Assembly: GCA_002483445.1 (NCBI GenBank) | Contig: DLHY01000065.1 | Location: 1 to 64,000 of the forward strand | Length of the DNA stretch: 64,000 nucleotides | Source: Blastocatellia bacterium UBA7656 | Lineage (GTDB): Bacteria; Acidobacteriota; Blastocatellia; UBA7656 | Direction: 5' to 3' | Shown: positions 8,511-17,192 of the stretch, in pieces | Position numbering within the stretch: position 1 is the first letter of the stretch | Layout: every line of letters begins with the position of its first letter | Translations under genes and position numbers: made by a program | The notes under the pieces: generated by a model | The model's database searches: none | Told to the model about the DNA's origin: nothing | What the model saw: only the letters and a program-made list of their open reading frames with translations

Positions 8511-9911
8511 ATGATAAAAAAAGGAAGCATTCTCGTCGTCGATGACGAGGAAGTTATGCGCGATGTGCTTGAAAGCCTGCTCTCTAATGAGGGTTATCAG
8601 GCAGAGCTTGCCCGCACAGGCGAAGAGGGACTCGATAAATTTCAGCAGCGCCCCTTCGACCTCGTTCTGCTCGATGTATCGATGCCCGGCATAGGCGGGC
8701 TGCGCACGCTCGAAGAAATTCTCAAACTCGATTCGGAAGCCGTCGTCATAATGATAACCGCCTATGCCACCTTCGAAACCGCAATCGCGGCGATGCAGCG
8801 CGGAGCTTTCAGCGGAATCAAAAAGCCGTTCGATAACAAGGAAGTCCTATCGCTAGTCGCCGCAGGCATTCGACGCCGACGCAAGGATGAAGAGCGTCGC
8901 GCTCTGAAACAGACGCTCAAGCGCAGCACCGAGAGCAAAGAGATCATCGCCCGCAGCGAGAAGATGCTTGAAATCCTCGCCTTCGTCGAACAGGTCGCGC
9001 CCGCGCGCTCGACCGTGCTGATAACGGGCGAATCGGGAACGGGCAAGGAACTCATCGCCCGCGCGATTCATAATCAAAGTTCGCGCTCAGACAAGCCTTT
9101 CGTCACGGTCAATTCAGCGAATCTTCCCACCGAGTTGCTCGAATCCGAACTCTTCGGCCACCTGCGCGGCGCGTTCACCGGAGCGGTCGCGGCAAGGAAA
9201 GGTTACTTCGAGGTGGCTGACGGCGGATCGATTTTTCTCGACGAGATCGGCACGATTTCGATGGAGACTCAGGCCAAGCTCTTGAGGGTGATTCAGGAAC
9301 GCGATTTCACTCCTCTTGGCGACACCACTCGCCGTCAGGTCGATGTTCGAATCATCGCGGCCACGAACGTCGATCTCAAGCAGGCGGTCGATGAGGGAGC
9401 TTTCCGCGAAGACCTCTTCTATCGGCTCAACGTCATTCAGATCAGCCTGCCGCCTTTGAGGGAGCGACGCGAAGACATCCTGCCGCTCGCTCAACATTTC
9501 ATTCGCAAGTATACGGCTGAAAACGGCAAGCACCTTTCGGATCAACTCAGCCCCGAAGTGCTGTCACTGCTCGAAGGCTATCACTGGCCGGGGAATGTGC
9601 GCGAACTGGAAAACGCAATGGAGCGAGCCGTCATCATCACTGGCGGTCCGGCGATCAACCGCGAAGACCTGCGCGAAGAGATACTCAATCCGCAACGAGC
9701 GGCTTCTCAGTCAGGAGGCCAGAGAGTGACTTCTCAAATAGATATTTCTCCCGGCATATCTTTTTATGACGAGGTTAATCGTTTTCAGATTGAGTTGATA
9801 CGCCGCGCTCTTGAGATAACAGGAGGCCATCAATCCCGCGCCGCGAAGCTGTTAGGCATGAACACCACGACCCTCAACAGCAAGATCAGGTATTACAACA
9901 TCAAGCTGTGA
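8511..9911 (+). CDS. NtrC-family sigma-54 response regulator
   Basis: A 466-residue activator with three domains. The receiver (1-120) has its phospho-acceptor at D55 in LVLLDVSMPG. The AAA+ domain (about 145-380) has Walker A GESGTGKE, the sigma-54 contact loop GAFTGA (220-225) and FREDLFYRLNV. A Fis-type helix-turn-helix closes the protein (GGHQSRAAKLLGMNTTTLN). It should drive open-complex formation at sigma-54 promoters when phosphorylated. No kinase gene is adjacent on this strand. Two candidate sigma-54 promoters lie before the minor-pilin operons of this window, so a PilR-like role is possible, but this is inference. Confidence 0.95.
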   Translation: MIKKGSILVVDDEEVMRDVLESLLSNEGYQAELARTGEEGLDKFQQRPFDLVLLDVSMPGIGGLRTLEEILKLDSEAVVIMITAYATFETAIAAMQRGAFSGIKKPFDNKEVLSLVAAGIRRRRKDEERRALKQTLKRSTESKEIIARSEKMLEILAFVEQVAPARSTVLITGESGTGKELIARAIHNQSSRSDKPFVTVNSANLPTELLESELFGHLRGAFTGAVAARKGYFEVADGGSIFLDEIGTISMETQAKLLRVIQERDFTPLGDTTRRQVDVRIIAATNVDLKQAVDEGAFREDLFYRLNVIQISLPPLRERREDILPLAQHFIRKYTAENGKHLSDQLSPEVLSLLEGYHWPGNVRELENAMERAVIITGGPAINREDLREEILNPQRAASQSGGQRVTSQIDISPGISFYDEVNRFQIELIRRALEITGGHQSRAAKLLGMNTTTLNSKIRYYNIKL

Positions 9912-9952
9912 GGGGGAGAGTGTGGGAGTATGGGAGTATGGGAGTGGGGGAG
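9912..9952. repeat. Octad tandem array after the NtrC-type gene
   Basis: Units of the type TATGGGAG repeat four to five times directly after the TGA of the NtrC-type gene. A related array in inverse orientation lies at 11574-11594. The two bracket a 1.6 kb AT-richer segment that holds the two genes between. Confidence 0.8.
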
Positions 9953-9985
9953 AAAGTACAGCAACCCCTTGATGACTTCATTAAC

Positions 9986-11098
9986 TCAGACAGAGCCGTT
10001 TTCAGAGTTGATTAACTCTATCAAGGCTTCGATTCGTTTGACTATGCTATCTCCAAGATTAATAAACTTTTCGTCAGACCTGCCTCCATCTAAATAAAAC
10101 TGAATGCCTCCCAACTTTGATAGCTTTGTAACTATGTCAATGACAGCATCCCTTACTTCTTTAGAATCTTCGGGAAAGTTAGAGAGAATAATCAAGAGTT
10201 GCTGCCCGATAAGCATGCATTTGTTCTCTAATCCAGATGAAAATATATCTCTTCTGTCTTTACTTGCCGAAATCCAAAGCAGCTTGAATTCAGCGAGCTT
10301 TGCCAGCAAATGGGATTTGGACAAATCACTTCGCTCAGAGGTCTTAAAGAAAAGCTCAGGATTCCTCAACCAAACACCATTCTCTAGATTCTTCGCCATT
10401 TTTTGTGTTTCTTTGCTTGTATCAGATATATGCTTAACAAGGTTTTCCATTTGTTTGACTAGATCGGGTAAGCCCTTGTCATGGGCGAGTATCAATCCTT
10501 CGAGAGCATGTAAGTCCAAAACCTGTTCAAGGATTCTTCTTTCATTTCGAAGTCCGCCAAAGTAGGAGATTGTCACGTTATAGGTCAAAGGCAAGCTCTT
10601 TTGGCCAAAGTAGGAGATTGCGCTATCTAAAAGGGTTCTTATTTCATATCCAGGCGGGATCGATCCTATCCCCTCTTTTACCAATGGGATTTCTCCGATC
10701 TTGATGTCGTTATTGCCGCTTAGCAAAGGAGGATCAAATCTCAGCTTTACGTTGTTGGCAACGGTCTTGCCAATATTTCTGACCACAAGATAGATCAAGT
10801 GACTACTGGGAGACGCATCAAAATAGGCGACCACATATGGTGCAGCCTCTTGGTCTCTGCTTTCCTTTATCTCCTCCAGAGTTTTTTCTGCGGCCTCTGC
10901 TGACTTTCTTGAAGCCGATGCCATTTCCTCTGCGGTCTCTGCTGATCTTTTTGTGGCCTGGGCCATATCATTTGTAGCCGATGCCATCTGAGACGTTTTC
11001 CTCACATATATGATTAACGCAATTAGAGATGCCATCTGAACAAGCAGTGCTACTGCTTGGAGCAAAACCAATGTCAAATCAAGTTTTTCTTTATCCAT
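9986..11098 (-). CDS. Membrane-anchored coiled-coil protein of unknown function
   Basis: A 370-residue protein from the ATG at 11098, which is preceded by GGGAAG (an upstream start would add 15 residues). An N-terminal membrane segment (about 7-32, LVLLQAVALLVQMASLIALI) is followed by an Ala/Glu/Lys-rich coiled coil containing SAETAEEMASASRKSAEAAE. A beta-rich region (about 85-190) and a helical C-terminal part come next. This layout is seen in many accessory-region hypotheticals, and no catalytic motif is visible. Base composition is clearly AT-richer than the flanking core genes. It shares strand and segment with the four-helix-bundle gene upstream, both inside inverted octad arrays. Confidence 0.75.
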   Translation of the reverse strand: MDKEKLDLTLVLLQAVALLVQMASLIALIIYVRKTSQMASATNDMAQATKRSAETAEEMASASRKSAEAAEKTLEEIKESRDQEAAPYVVAYFDASPSSHLIYLVVRNIGKTVANNVKLRFDPPLLSGNNDIKIGEIPLVKEGIGSIPPGYEIRTLLDSAISYFGQKSLPLTYNVTISYFGGLRNERRILEQVLDLHALEGLILAHDKGLPDLVKQMENLVKHISDTSKETQKMAKNLENGVWLRNPELFFKTSERSDLSKSHLLAKLAEFKLLWISASKDRRDIFSSGLENKCMLIGQQLLIILSNFPEDSKEVRDAVIDIVTKLSKLGGIQFYLDGGRSDEKFINLGDSIVKRIEALIELINSENGSV

Positions 11099-11187
11099 AC
11101 TTCCCAGTTTATCGCTTTTGGTATTGCGATTGTGACCTCGCAAGGAGTTTAGCGGTTGGATATAACTGCTTCATTATCGTTCGCGGT

Positions 11188-11577
11188 TCATCCCTGCGAG
11201 GGGCCGCACCAGCTTTCAGGATCGGACATCATCTTCACCAGCCCTCCGCTTATCGTTTCGTATTGCTGATCGAGTTCCTTGTAGTCTTCTTCTGAGATAT
11301 ATCCGCAGCGTAAAGCAAAATCAAGCCAGGATTGAGATTCGGCAGCCTCGCTGTCTGAGTCACTCAGCTTGCTGACGAAATGAGCGACATAACGCCGCTT
11401 GCGCCATGCCTCAGCAATGTTGGCGCAAACAGAACGCGAAGCTCGCCGAGCCTGATCAGTCAAAGAATATTTTTCCTCTTCAGGCCATCCTTTCGATAGT
11501 TCATAAATCCTCATCGCTGTTTCGAAAGCCAACTGATAAACACGCAATTGACGAAAGCGCGTCACCATCATGGCCAT
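11188..11577 (-). CDS. Four-helix-bundle protein (23S rRNA IVS / Avd-like)
   Basis: A protein of about 129 residues of the family first seen in 23S rRNA intervening sequences (TIGR02436). The marks are FRQLRVYQLAFETAMRIYEL near the start, SLTDQARRASRSVCANIAEAW in the middle, and a C-terminal pair of helices. The related Avd protein helps the reverse transcriptase of diversity-generating retroelements, but no reverse transcriptase is present here. GGGAGG precedes the ATG at 11577; ATGs at 11571 and 11568 are alternatives. Its 5' end lies inside the right arm of an inverted repeat array. A second copy of the family is at 55189-55569. Confidence 0.85.
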   Translation of the reverse strand: MAMMVTRFRQLRVYQLAFETAMRIYELSKGWPEEEKYSLTDQARRASRSVCANIAEAWRKRRYVAHFVSKLSDSDSEAAESQSWLDFALRCGYISEEDYKELDQQYETISGGLVKMMSDPESWCGPSQG

Positions 11578-11594
11578 ACCTCCCACACTCCCCG
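11574..11594. repeat. Right inverted arm of the octad array
   Basis: Reading on the minus strand, GGGGAGTGTGGGAGGTATG matches the array at 9912-9952, which contains GGGGAGAGTGTGGGAGTATG. It lies immediately after the stop codon of the subtilase gene that ends at 11595 and supplies the ribosome binding site of the four-helix-bundle gene. Confidence 0.75.
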
Positions 11595-14156
11595 TCACAG
11601 CCTGAGCGTGAACGGTTCTGAGCGATTGTTGTTGTCGATGACGACTATCTGATTGTCGCCTGATTGGAGTTTGAGTTTTTTTGATTTCTTTTTGATCCTG
11701 AGTGAATTCGCCACAGGGTCGAAGGTGAACGATGCAGAGATTCTCTCGCCGTTTATCTCGACGCGCGCCGAGTCGCCGAAATTGCTGCCCGTTATGGTGA
11801 GAGTCTTTTTGAAGTAAGTGGCCGAGGTGATGACAGGGACTTTTTCAGGCGGAGGCTCATCGAAAGGATCAGTGATGTTATAGACGACCAGAGCGAAATC
11901 CTGATCCAGATCATTGCCGCCTCCCGGCACCCCGTCTCCCGCTATGTTGGCCGCGCGAACGGTGACAGTGAGATTGCCCTGATACCCGGCAGGTATCAAG
12001 TCGGCAGGCAGAATTACGGATTCGACATTGTTGACGCGATCCGCTTCGCCGCCTTCAATCGAAACGTCTCCGGCGAAGATATTGCCGCGATAAATGATCG
12101 CGCTTCCGACTTTGACTTCCAGATCGAGGTCGTTGACCAGAGCCGCGCCTGCAAGCGATCCCGGCGCATCCGTCCAAGCGAGCGTCACTCTGACGGGCTT
12201 CGAGCGATCAGCTATCGAGCCTTTCCATTCGAAGCTCTGACCGCTTTCAACAAACAACTCGGTTTGATCGATCAGGCGGCGAGGGGTGTCGTCAAACGCG
12301 CGACTCAGATCGACAAGCCCCCAGCCCTGACGCGGCGCAGGCAGATCGCCGCCCGCATTTTCGCCTGTGAGATATGTAGCCGAGTTTATCAGATATGCTT
12401 TGAGCATCGCGGGCGAGGGTGGACGCGCATCGCCGAGAAGTCGACGGGTGGTGAAAAATTTTCTCGCAAGCGAAGCCGCGCCCGCGATGTGCGGAGCAGC
12501 GAGGCTCGTTCCCGACGACCAGGTGTAAAAACGCTGGCCCGGAGGTTGATAAATCGGCGTGCCGGGACAAAGCCCTGTGGCATGGAAGAGAGGAGCCTGA
12601 GACGCAGCGCCATAGATGTGAGTGCCGGGCGCAGCCAGGTCAGGTTTTGCGCGAGCGTCAAGGGTCGGCCCGCCTGAAGAGTAACGGAGTATGTCGAGCG
12701 CGCTGTTTGCGCCATCGGGCCCGATTCCGCCCTCGCCGTCGAGATTGCATGAATCCTGTCCTTCAGGTCTGTAGTTTTCGCTCGCGGCGACCGAAAATAC
12801 ATTTTTGGCCGCGCCCGGAGAACTGACCTTACCGCCCGCCCCGTCATTGCCTGCCGAAAAAACGAACAGCATTTCCTGATTGCCTTCCCATGAAGGACGA
12901 GCGTCGCGCGTGAGCGCGTCGAATTCCTGCGCGCTGGCGTCGTAGACGTTGCTGCCATTGCCCCAACTGTTATTCGATATGCGCGCGCCCTCTGCATAAG
13001 CGGCAGAAGCGACGGCAGTGAACGTGAGGCGAGAAGGAATTCTGCCGTTAAGCATGAAAATGCACGATGCGCCGATGCGGGCGTAAGGATCGATTCCCAA
13101 GCCATAGCGATAGCCTGACGGGTCGACTCTGTCCGATGAGCCAAGTCCGGCGGCAGTCGAGGCGACCAGTGTGCCGTGACCTTTCACATCGCCTTTGAGT
13201 TCCTGCGCGTAGTTGATGTTATAGATGATGCGGCTTCGTCCTTCGGCGTCGCGGAAATCTGGATGCACGAGAAAGTCGGCGGTTTCTTCGCGATCAAGCC
13301 CTGTGTCCGTAAATTCGATCAGGAAATCCGAAGGCACATCAAGCCCCTTCGAGCGAAGCCAGTCGAGATAGCCGGGACCTGCAGGCTCAAATCCGTTTGG
13401 TGCGAGGTTGGCCGCGACTATCTGCGCGCTGCGCTCGTCGTGAAGGCGGAAGTCTGAAGAAGGGGCTATGAAAAGCACGTCATCGAACCGGGCGACTTCA
13501 TCGAGCCTGTGAGCGGGCAGGGCTAGGGAAAGAACCACGTAGTTGAGAAATCGCCTCGGCTCCCTCGTGATATTTTCGGATACGCTGCGGATGCGCTCGA
13601 TAGTCGAATCGGCTTGGGCTGAATCGATCAACTCGATCTCGACATCAACGGTCGCATTAGTCGATTTATCGAGCGACGGATCGATTTTATAAATCTCGTG
13701 AAAGCGGCCCATCCACTGAACGGGTCGCGCGTCATCGGCCCGTGGGCCTGCGTCCATCGCGGCCACTCGCGCAAGCTGGCGCGCGGAGCCGCGGATTATG
13801 TATGCGTTGTTCGGGATGTAGCCGATTATCTCCGCGCCGGTCGCTTTCAGTCGTTCGATCCAACGGCGTCGGATCGCGCCGCGGAACTGAATCACGCGAA
13901 GTTGTCTGCTCGAAAGCGACGCGGAAGCCGGATTCGATTGAGCGAGTATGTCAGATTGAGAAGTTTCGAGGTCTGCAAGCAGGCGAGTGTCGAGCGGGCC
14001 TCGCTTGAAAAGTATGAGATCGGGGTTGTAAGCGGTTTTTTTTTTCTGAGCGGATATCGCCTGGGCAGCGAAGCGGGTCGTGTCGGAGCAAAGCATCAAA
14101 GCGAAGCCGAGCGCGACGAGCGCGAGTTTTATTGAAAGTGAGCGTGCTTGATTCAT
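11595..14156 (-). CDS. Secreted subtilisin-family serine peptidase
   Basis: An 853-residue S8 peptidase with an N-terminal signal segment (KLALVALGFALMLCS). The catalytic triad is readable: D284 (EFTDTGLD), H327 (KGHGTLVAS) and S551 (SSGTSLAAPHIAG). The oxyanion region is SNNSWGNGSN. A prodomain of some 240 residues precedes the catalytic part. After it come a P-domain-like beta region (about 640-770, with LAWTDAPGS and NDLDLEV) and a C-terminal IPT/TIG-like domain (VPVITSATYFKKTLTITGSNFG). It probably acts outside the cell or at its surface. The gene is alone on this strand between the four-helix-bundle gene and the NarL-type regulator. Confidence 0.92.
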   Translation of the reverse strand: MNQARSLSIKLALVALGFALMLCSDTTRFAAQAISAQKKKTAYNPDLILFKRGPLDTRLLADLETSQSDILAQSNPASASLSSRQLRVIQFRGAIRRRWIERLKATGAEIIGYIPNNAYIIRGSARQLARVAAMDAGPRADDARPVQWMGRFHEIYKIDPSLDKSTNATVDVEIELIDSAQADSTIERIRSVSENITREPRRFLNYVVLSLALPAHRLDEVARFDDVLFIAPSSDFRLHDERSAQIVAANLAPNGFEPAGPGYLDWLRSKGLDVPSDFLIEFTDTGLDREETADFLVHPDFRDAEGRSRIIYNINYAQELKGDVKGHGTLVASTAAGLGSSDRVDPSGYRYGLGIDPYARIGASCIFMLNGRIPSRLTFTAVASAAYAEGARISNNSWGNGSNVYDASAQEFDALTRDARPSWEGNQEMLFVFSAGNDGAGGKVSSPGAAKNVFSVAASENYRPEGQDSCNLDGEGGIGPDGANSALDILRYSSGGPTLDARAKPDLAAPGTHIYGAASQAPLFHATGLCPGTPIYQPPGQRFYTWSSGTSLAAPHIAGAASLARKFFTTRRLLGDARPPSPAMLKAYLINSATYLTGENAGGDLPAPRQGWGLVDLSRAFDDTPRRLIDQTELFVESGQSFEWKGSIADRSKPVRVTLAWTDAPGSLAGAALVNDLDLEVKVGSAIIYRGNIFAGDVSIEGGEADRVNNVESVILPADLIPAGYQGNLTVTVRAANIAGDGVPGGGNDLDQDFALVVYNITDPFDEPPPEKVPVITSATYFKKTLTITGSNFGDSARVEINGERISASFTFDPVANSLRIKKKSKKLKLQSGDNQIVVIDNNNRSEPFTLRL

Positions 14157-14231
14157 CTTGATCGTGCGCGATCTGAAATCGCGCAGGCATTCGATTATAT
14201 CGATGCTTGATGGTGTTTGCCAGATAAAGAA

Positions 14232-14900
14232 TCATTGCGGCGGACGGGCCAGCCCATGGCGATAGAAATAAAGAGCGAGTTCGAAGCGATCCGAAAGCTC
14301 AAGCTTGTTGAGAACGGAAGTCAGATGATTGCGCACTGTCGATTCGCTTATCGACAATCGGTCGGCGATTTCCCTGTTCTTCAGCCCTTCACAAACGAGG
14401 CTGGTTATTTCGCGCTCCCGCGCAGTGAGCGCGTTTATCTTTTCCGCTTCCGGGTCGCGTTTGCGCTGCACGTCAGCAACCAGTCCAGTCATAATCGAGG
14501 GGTCGAGCCATACCTGACCGGCGTCGATCTGACGTATGGCAGAGATGAGATCCTGCACGCACTTTTCCTTGAACACCACGCCCATCGCGCCGAGCCTTAC
14601 TGCGCGCTGATGCTGCTCCGGCTCGATAACGCCTGTCAGCACCAAAATCCGCGCGCTGCTCACCCGGATCAAATCCTGCATGAAGTTGAGGCTGCTCTCC
14701 CCTGCCAAATCGAGATCGAGCAGTATGATATCAGGGCGTTCCTGTTCTGCGAGAGAAAACGCTTCCGCACGATTGCCCGCTTCGCCCACAACCAGCATCC
14801 CCGAATGGGTTTCTATCAACATGCGCAGACCTGAGCGAAGGATTGCGTGGTCGTCCACGATTGCGACTCTGATCGTGTCGTCTGTAGATGTAGTAGTCAT
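14232..14900 (-). CDS. NarL/LuxR-family response regulator
   Basis: About 222 residues from the ATG at 14900 (an upstream start at 14942 adds 14). The N-terminal receiver has VAIVDDHAILRSGLRML and the acceptor Asp in DIILLDLDLAG. The C-terminal LuxR helix-turn-helix has LTAREREITSLVCEG and SISESTVRNHLTSVLNKL. It should bind DNA as a dimer once phosphorylated. The hybrid kinase at 17193 is the closest sensor gene, but pairing is not shown. It is divergent from the second subtilase gene. Confidence 0.93.
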   Translation of the reverse strand: MTTTSTDDTIRVAIVDDHAILRSGLRMLIETHSGMLVVGEAGNRAEAFSLAEQERPDIILLDLDLAGESSLNFMQDLIRVSSARILVLTGVIEPEQHQRAVRLGAMGVVFKEKCVQDLISAIRQIDAGQVWLDPSIMTGLVADVQRKRDPEAEKINALTAREREITSLVCEGLKNREIADRLSISESTVRNHLTSVLNKLELSDRFELALYFYRHGLARPPQ

Positions 14901-15099
14901 TATGCACACACTCGAAACTATAGAGGCATATCTGCTGCGCATAAAGTATCATTCAAGCATGTCAGGATTTCAACCGCTCCGCCCCTGAGTTTTCGGCGGC
15001 GAAGTTCGTGAATCAAAGATTAGTCATGACACAGCGCGCCTTTCGGCTATAGAATAGAGGTGCCTCCGAGCCGAGTTACAGAAATGCCCCCCTAAGAAG

Positions 15100-15114
15100 A
15101 GTCCTTTTAGGACT
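15100..15114. promoter_or_regulatory. AGTCCT-TTT-AGGACT palindrome
   Basis: A perfect 6-bp inverted repeat with a 3-nt centre, 39 bp before the second subtilase gene. It has an A tract on its right, so it is not an intrinsic terminator for either direction. Similar half sites occur at 19168-19204 after the kinase gene. An operator is possible. Confidence 0.4.
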
Positions 15115-15152
15115 AAAAAAAGGAACTTGCCTGTTAGTCGAGTGCGCTTTGT

Positions 15153-17096
15153 ATGAAGATACGCAGGATTGCGCTCACGTTGATTGTGTATATTCTGGTG
15201 GTTGCCTTTTCAACGGGCATACCTGCTGGTTTGCTTTCCGCAAATCCCATTCTTGCGCATTCAGATCCGAAGAAATCGAAACTATCTGCTGACCTGCAGG
15301 AGAAAATAGACTCTCGCCCGAACGAAATCGTTTCAGTCATCATCGAACCGCGCGCTAATCCCAATGCAGACCTGATGTCAGCAATAGCGCGTTCAGGCGG
15401 GGCCGTAAGAAGAACCTACAGGAACATAAACCTGATCGCGGTAGCTATCCCGGCTCGCGCCGTCAGAGGTCTGGCTTCGCGCAGCGACATCGATTATATA
15501 GCCAGTGACAGAAACACTCAGGTCATGGGCCATCTGGAAACCACCACGGGCGCGGATCAGGCGAGAGGTTACGGCAATGAATCGACCGGCCAGATAGCGG
15601 GCCAGGGCGTAGGCATAGCCGTTCTCGATTCGGGAGTCGCCGCTTCGCATCACGCTTTTCGATCCACGAACTCAACGACGAGAGTCGCAGCCAGCGTCGA
15701 TTTTACGGGCGAGGGAAGAACCGACGACCCTTATGGACATGGCACTCACGTTGCGGCTATGGCTGCGGGCAACGCGCACATCTCGCGCGGCGCGTACACA
15801 GGGATCGCTCCGGCTGCCAATATTATCAATGTTCGCGTACTCAACTCTCAGGGACGCGGCACAGCCTCAAGCGCGATTGCGGGCATCGACTGGTGCATAA
15901 CGAACAAACAAACCTACAACATCAGAGTGCTGAATCTGAGCTTCGGCATGACGGCTGTCGATTCTTATGTGGACGATCCTGTATGCCGCGCAGTGCGTCA
16001 GGCAATCGAGGCAGGGCTTGTGGTCTGCGTGGCAGCCGGAAATCTGGGCAAAGATTCTTACGGCAATAAAATCTACGGATCGATTCACTCGCCTGGCATA
16101 GAACCTTCGGCGATCACAGTCGGCGCGGCCAACACCAAGGGAACAGACGCGCGCTCTGACGATGGAGTTGCGACTTATAGCTCTCGCGGGCCGACCCGGG
16201 GGTTTTACACCGACACGGATGGAGTGAAGCACTACGACAACTTGATCAAGCCTGATCTGGTCGCTGCGGGCAACAAGCTGATAGAGGCTCAGTCTCACAG
16301 CAACTATATTGTCGCTGATGCGCCTGATCTCGACGCCAGCACGAATGCGAATCCCGACCATGCGATGATGTATTTGAGCGGGTCTTCGATGGCCACTCCT
16401 GCCGTATCGGGAGCCGCTGCGCTCCTGTTACAGCGCAATCCGGCTTTGACGCCGAACCTGGTCAAGGCCGCGCTCGAATACACCGCGCAGCCGCTCGCCG
16501 GGTTTGACAATCTTGAGCAGGGCGCAGGCTGCCTCAACGTTGAAGGAGCAGTGAGGCTCGCCGGTCTTATCAGGCAAGACCTTTCAGGTCTGGTGGTGGG
16601 AAATCCTCTCCTCACAGGCGCGCCGCCGCAACACGCGACGACGATAGCGGGTGAAACTTTCGTCTGGAGCGCAACGCTGATTCAGAAATGGAATATCATC
16701 GCCGGAAGTGATCTCATAATCTTTTATCAGGGCATCTACGGCACAGACGTGATGCTCTCGGATGGAGTGATAGTTTCAGACAAAGTTCTGCTTTCGGATA
16801 AGGTATTGCTCTCAGACAAAGTTCTGCTTTCCGACAAGGTGTTGCTCTCGGACGGAGTGATGCTGTCGGAGGGGACCACTTTTATAAACGGGATACTGAT
16901 ACTGTCGGGGGTGACGCTTTCCGACAAGGTGCTGCTTTCGGATGGGACGACGATTTCGGATAAAGTGCTTCTCTCGGACAGCCTGGCCGTCTCGCTGATG
17001 TCCGAGTCCGGGTTGAGCGCGCAGGCGCTATCAGTGCTGCGACAGGGTGACAGCACCTCCGCCATGATCCCCGTGCAGGACGGATCAGACCCTTGA
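15153..17096 (+). CDS. Subtilisin-family serine peptidase with hexapeptide repeats
   Basis: A 647-residue secreted S8 peptidase. After a signal segment (LTLIVYILVVAFSTGI) and an inhibitor-like prodomain come the catalytic residues D159 (AVLDSGVAASH), H196 (YGHGTHVAAMAAG) and S412 (SGSSMATPAVSGA). The C-terminal part is unusual. Residues 532-610 consist mostly of a six-residue repeat of the type VLLSDK/VLLSDG, broken once by an Ile/Thr-rich stretch. Such a repeat would suit a small beta-solenoid or surface-binding element, but that is inference. The 3' part is repetitive in DNA as well (18-bp period). A short gap separates it from the hybrid kinase gene on the same strand. Confidence 0.93.
   Translation: MKIRRIALTLIVYILVVAFSTGIPAGLLSANPILAHSDPKKSKLSADLQEKIDSRPNEIVSVIIEPRANPNADLMSAIARSGGAVRRTYRNINLIAVAIPARAVRGLASRSDIDYIASDRNTQVMGHLETTTGADQARGYGNESTGQIAGQGVGIAVLDSGVAASHHAFRSTNSTTRVAASVDFTGEGRTDDPYGHGTHVAAMAAGNAHISRGAYTGIAPAANIINVRVLNSQGRGTASSAIAGIDWCITNKQTYNIRVLNLSFGMTAVDSYVDDPVCRAVRQAIEAGLVVCVAAGNLGKDSYGNKIYGSIHSPGIEPSAITVGAANTKGTDARSDDGVATYSSRGPTRGFYTDTDGVKHYDNLIKPDLVAAGNKLIEAQSHSNYIVADAPDLDASTNANPDHAMMYLSGSSMATPAVSGAAALLLQRNPALTPNLVKAALEYTAQPLAGFDNLEQGAGCLNVEGAVRLAGLIRQDLSGLVVGNPLLTGAPPQHATTIAGETFVWSATLIQKWNIIAGSDLIIFYQGIYGTDVMLSDGVIVSDKVLLSDKVLLSDKVLLSDKVLLSDGVMLSEGTTFINGILILSGVTLSDKVLLSDGTTISDKVLLSDSLAVSLMSESGLSAQALSVLRQGDSTSAMIPVQDGSDP
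16746..16982 (+). repeat. 18-bp coding repeat (hexapeptide VLLSD)
   Basis: Tandem coding units of 18 bp inside the subtilase gene give about ten copies of V-L-L-S-D-K/G, with variation such as VIVSDK, VMLSEG and VTLSDK. Neighbouring units differ at synonymous sites, so this is not a fresh perfect amplification. Confidence 0.9.
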
Positions 17097-17192
17097 CAAT
17101 CACAGAGATGATCGAAGCGACCCTCCTTTTGATCGATCTGGTTTGCGATCGCGCTCACTGGTCTATTCCTCAACACAGCAGGCGCTCGCAGA

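Noticed and set aside
16736..17176. Antisense open frame across the hexapeptide repeats
   Set aside because: It follows from the repetitive coding strand; it has no binding site and a Ser/Glu-only repeat composition.
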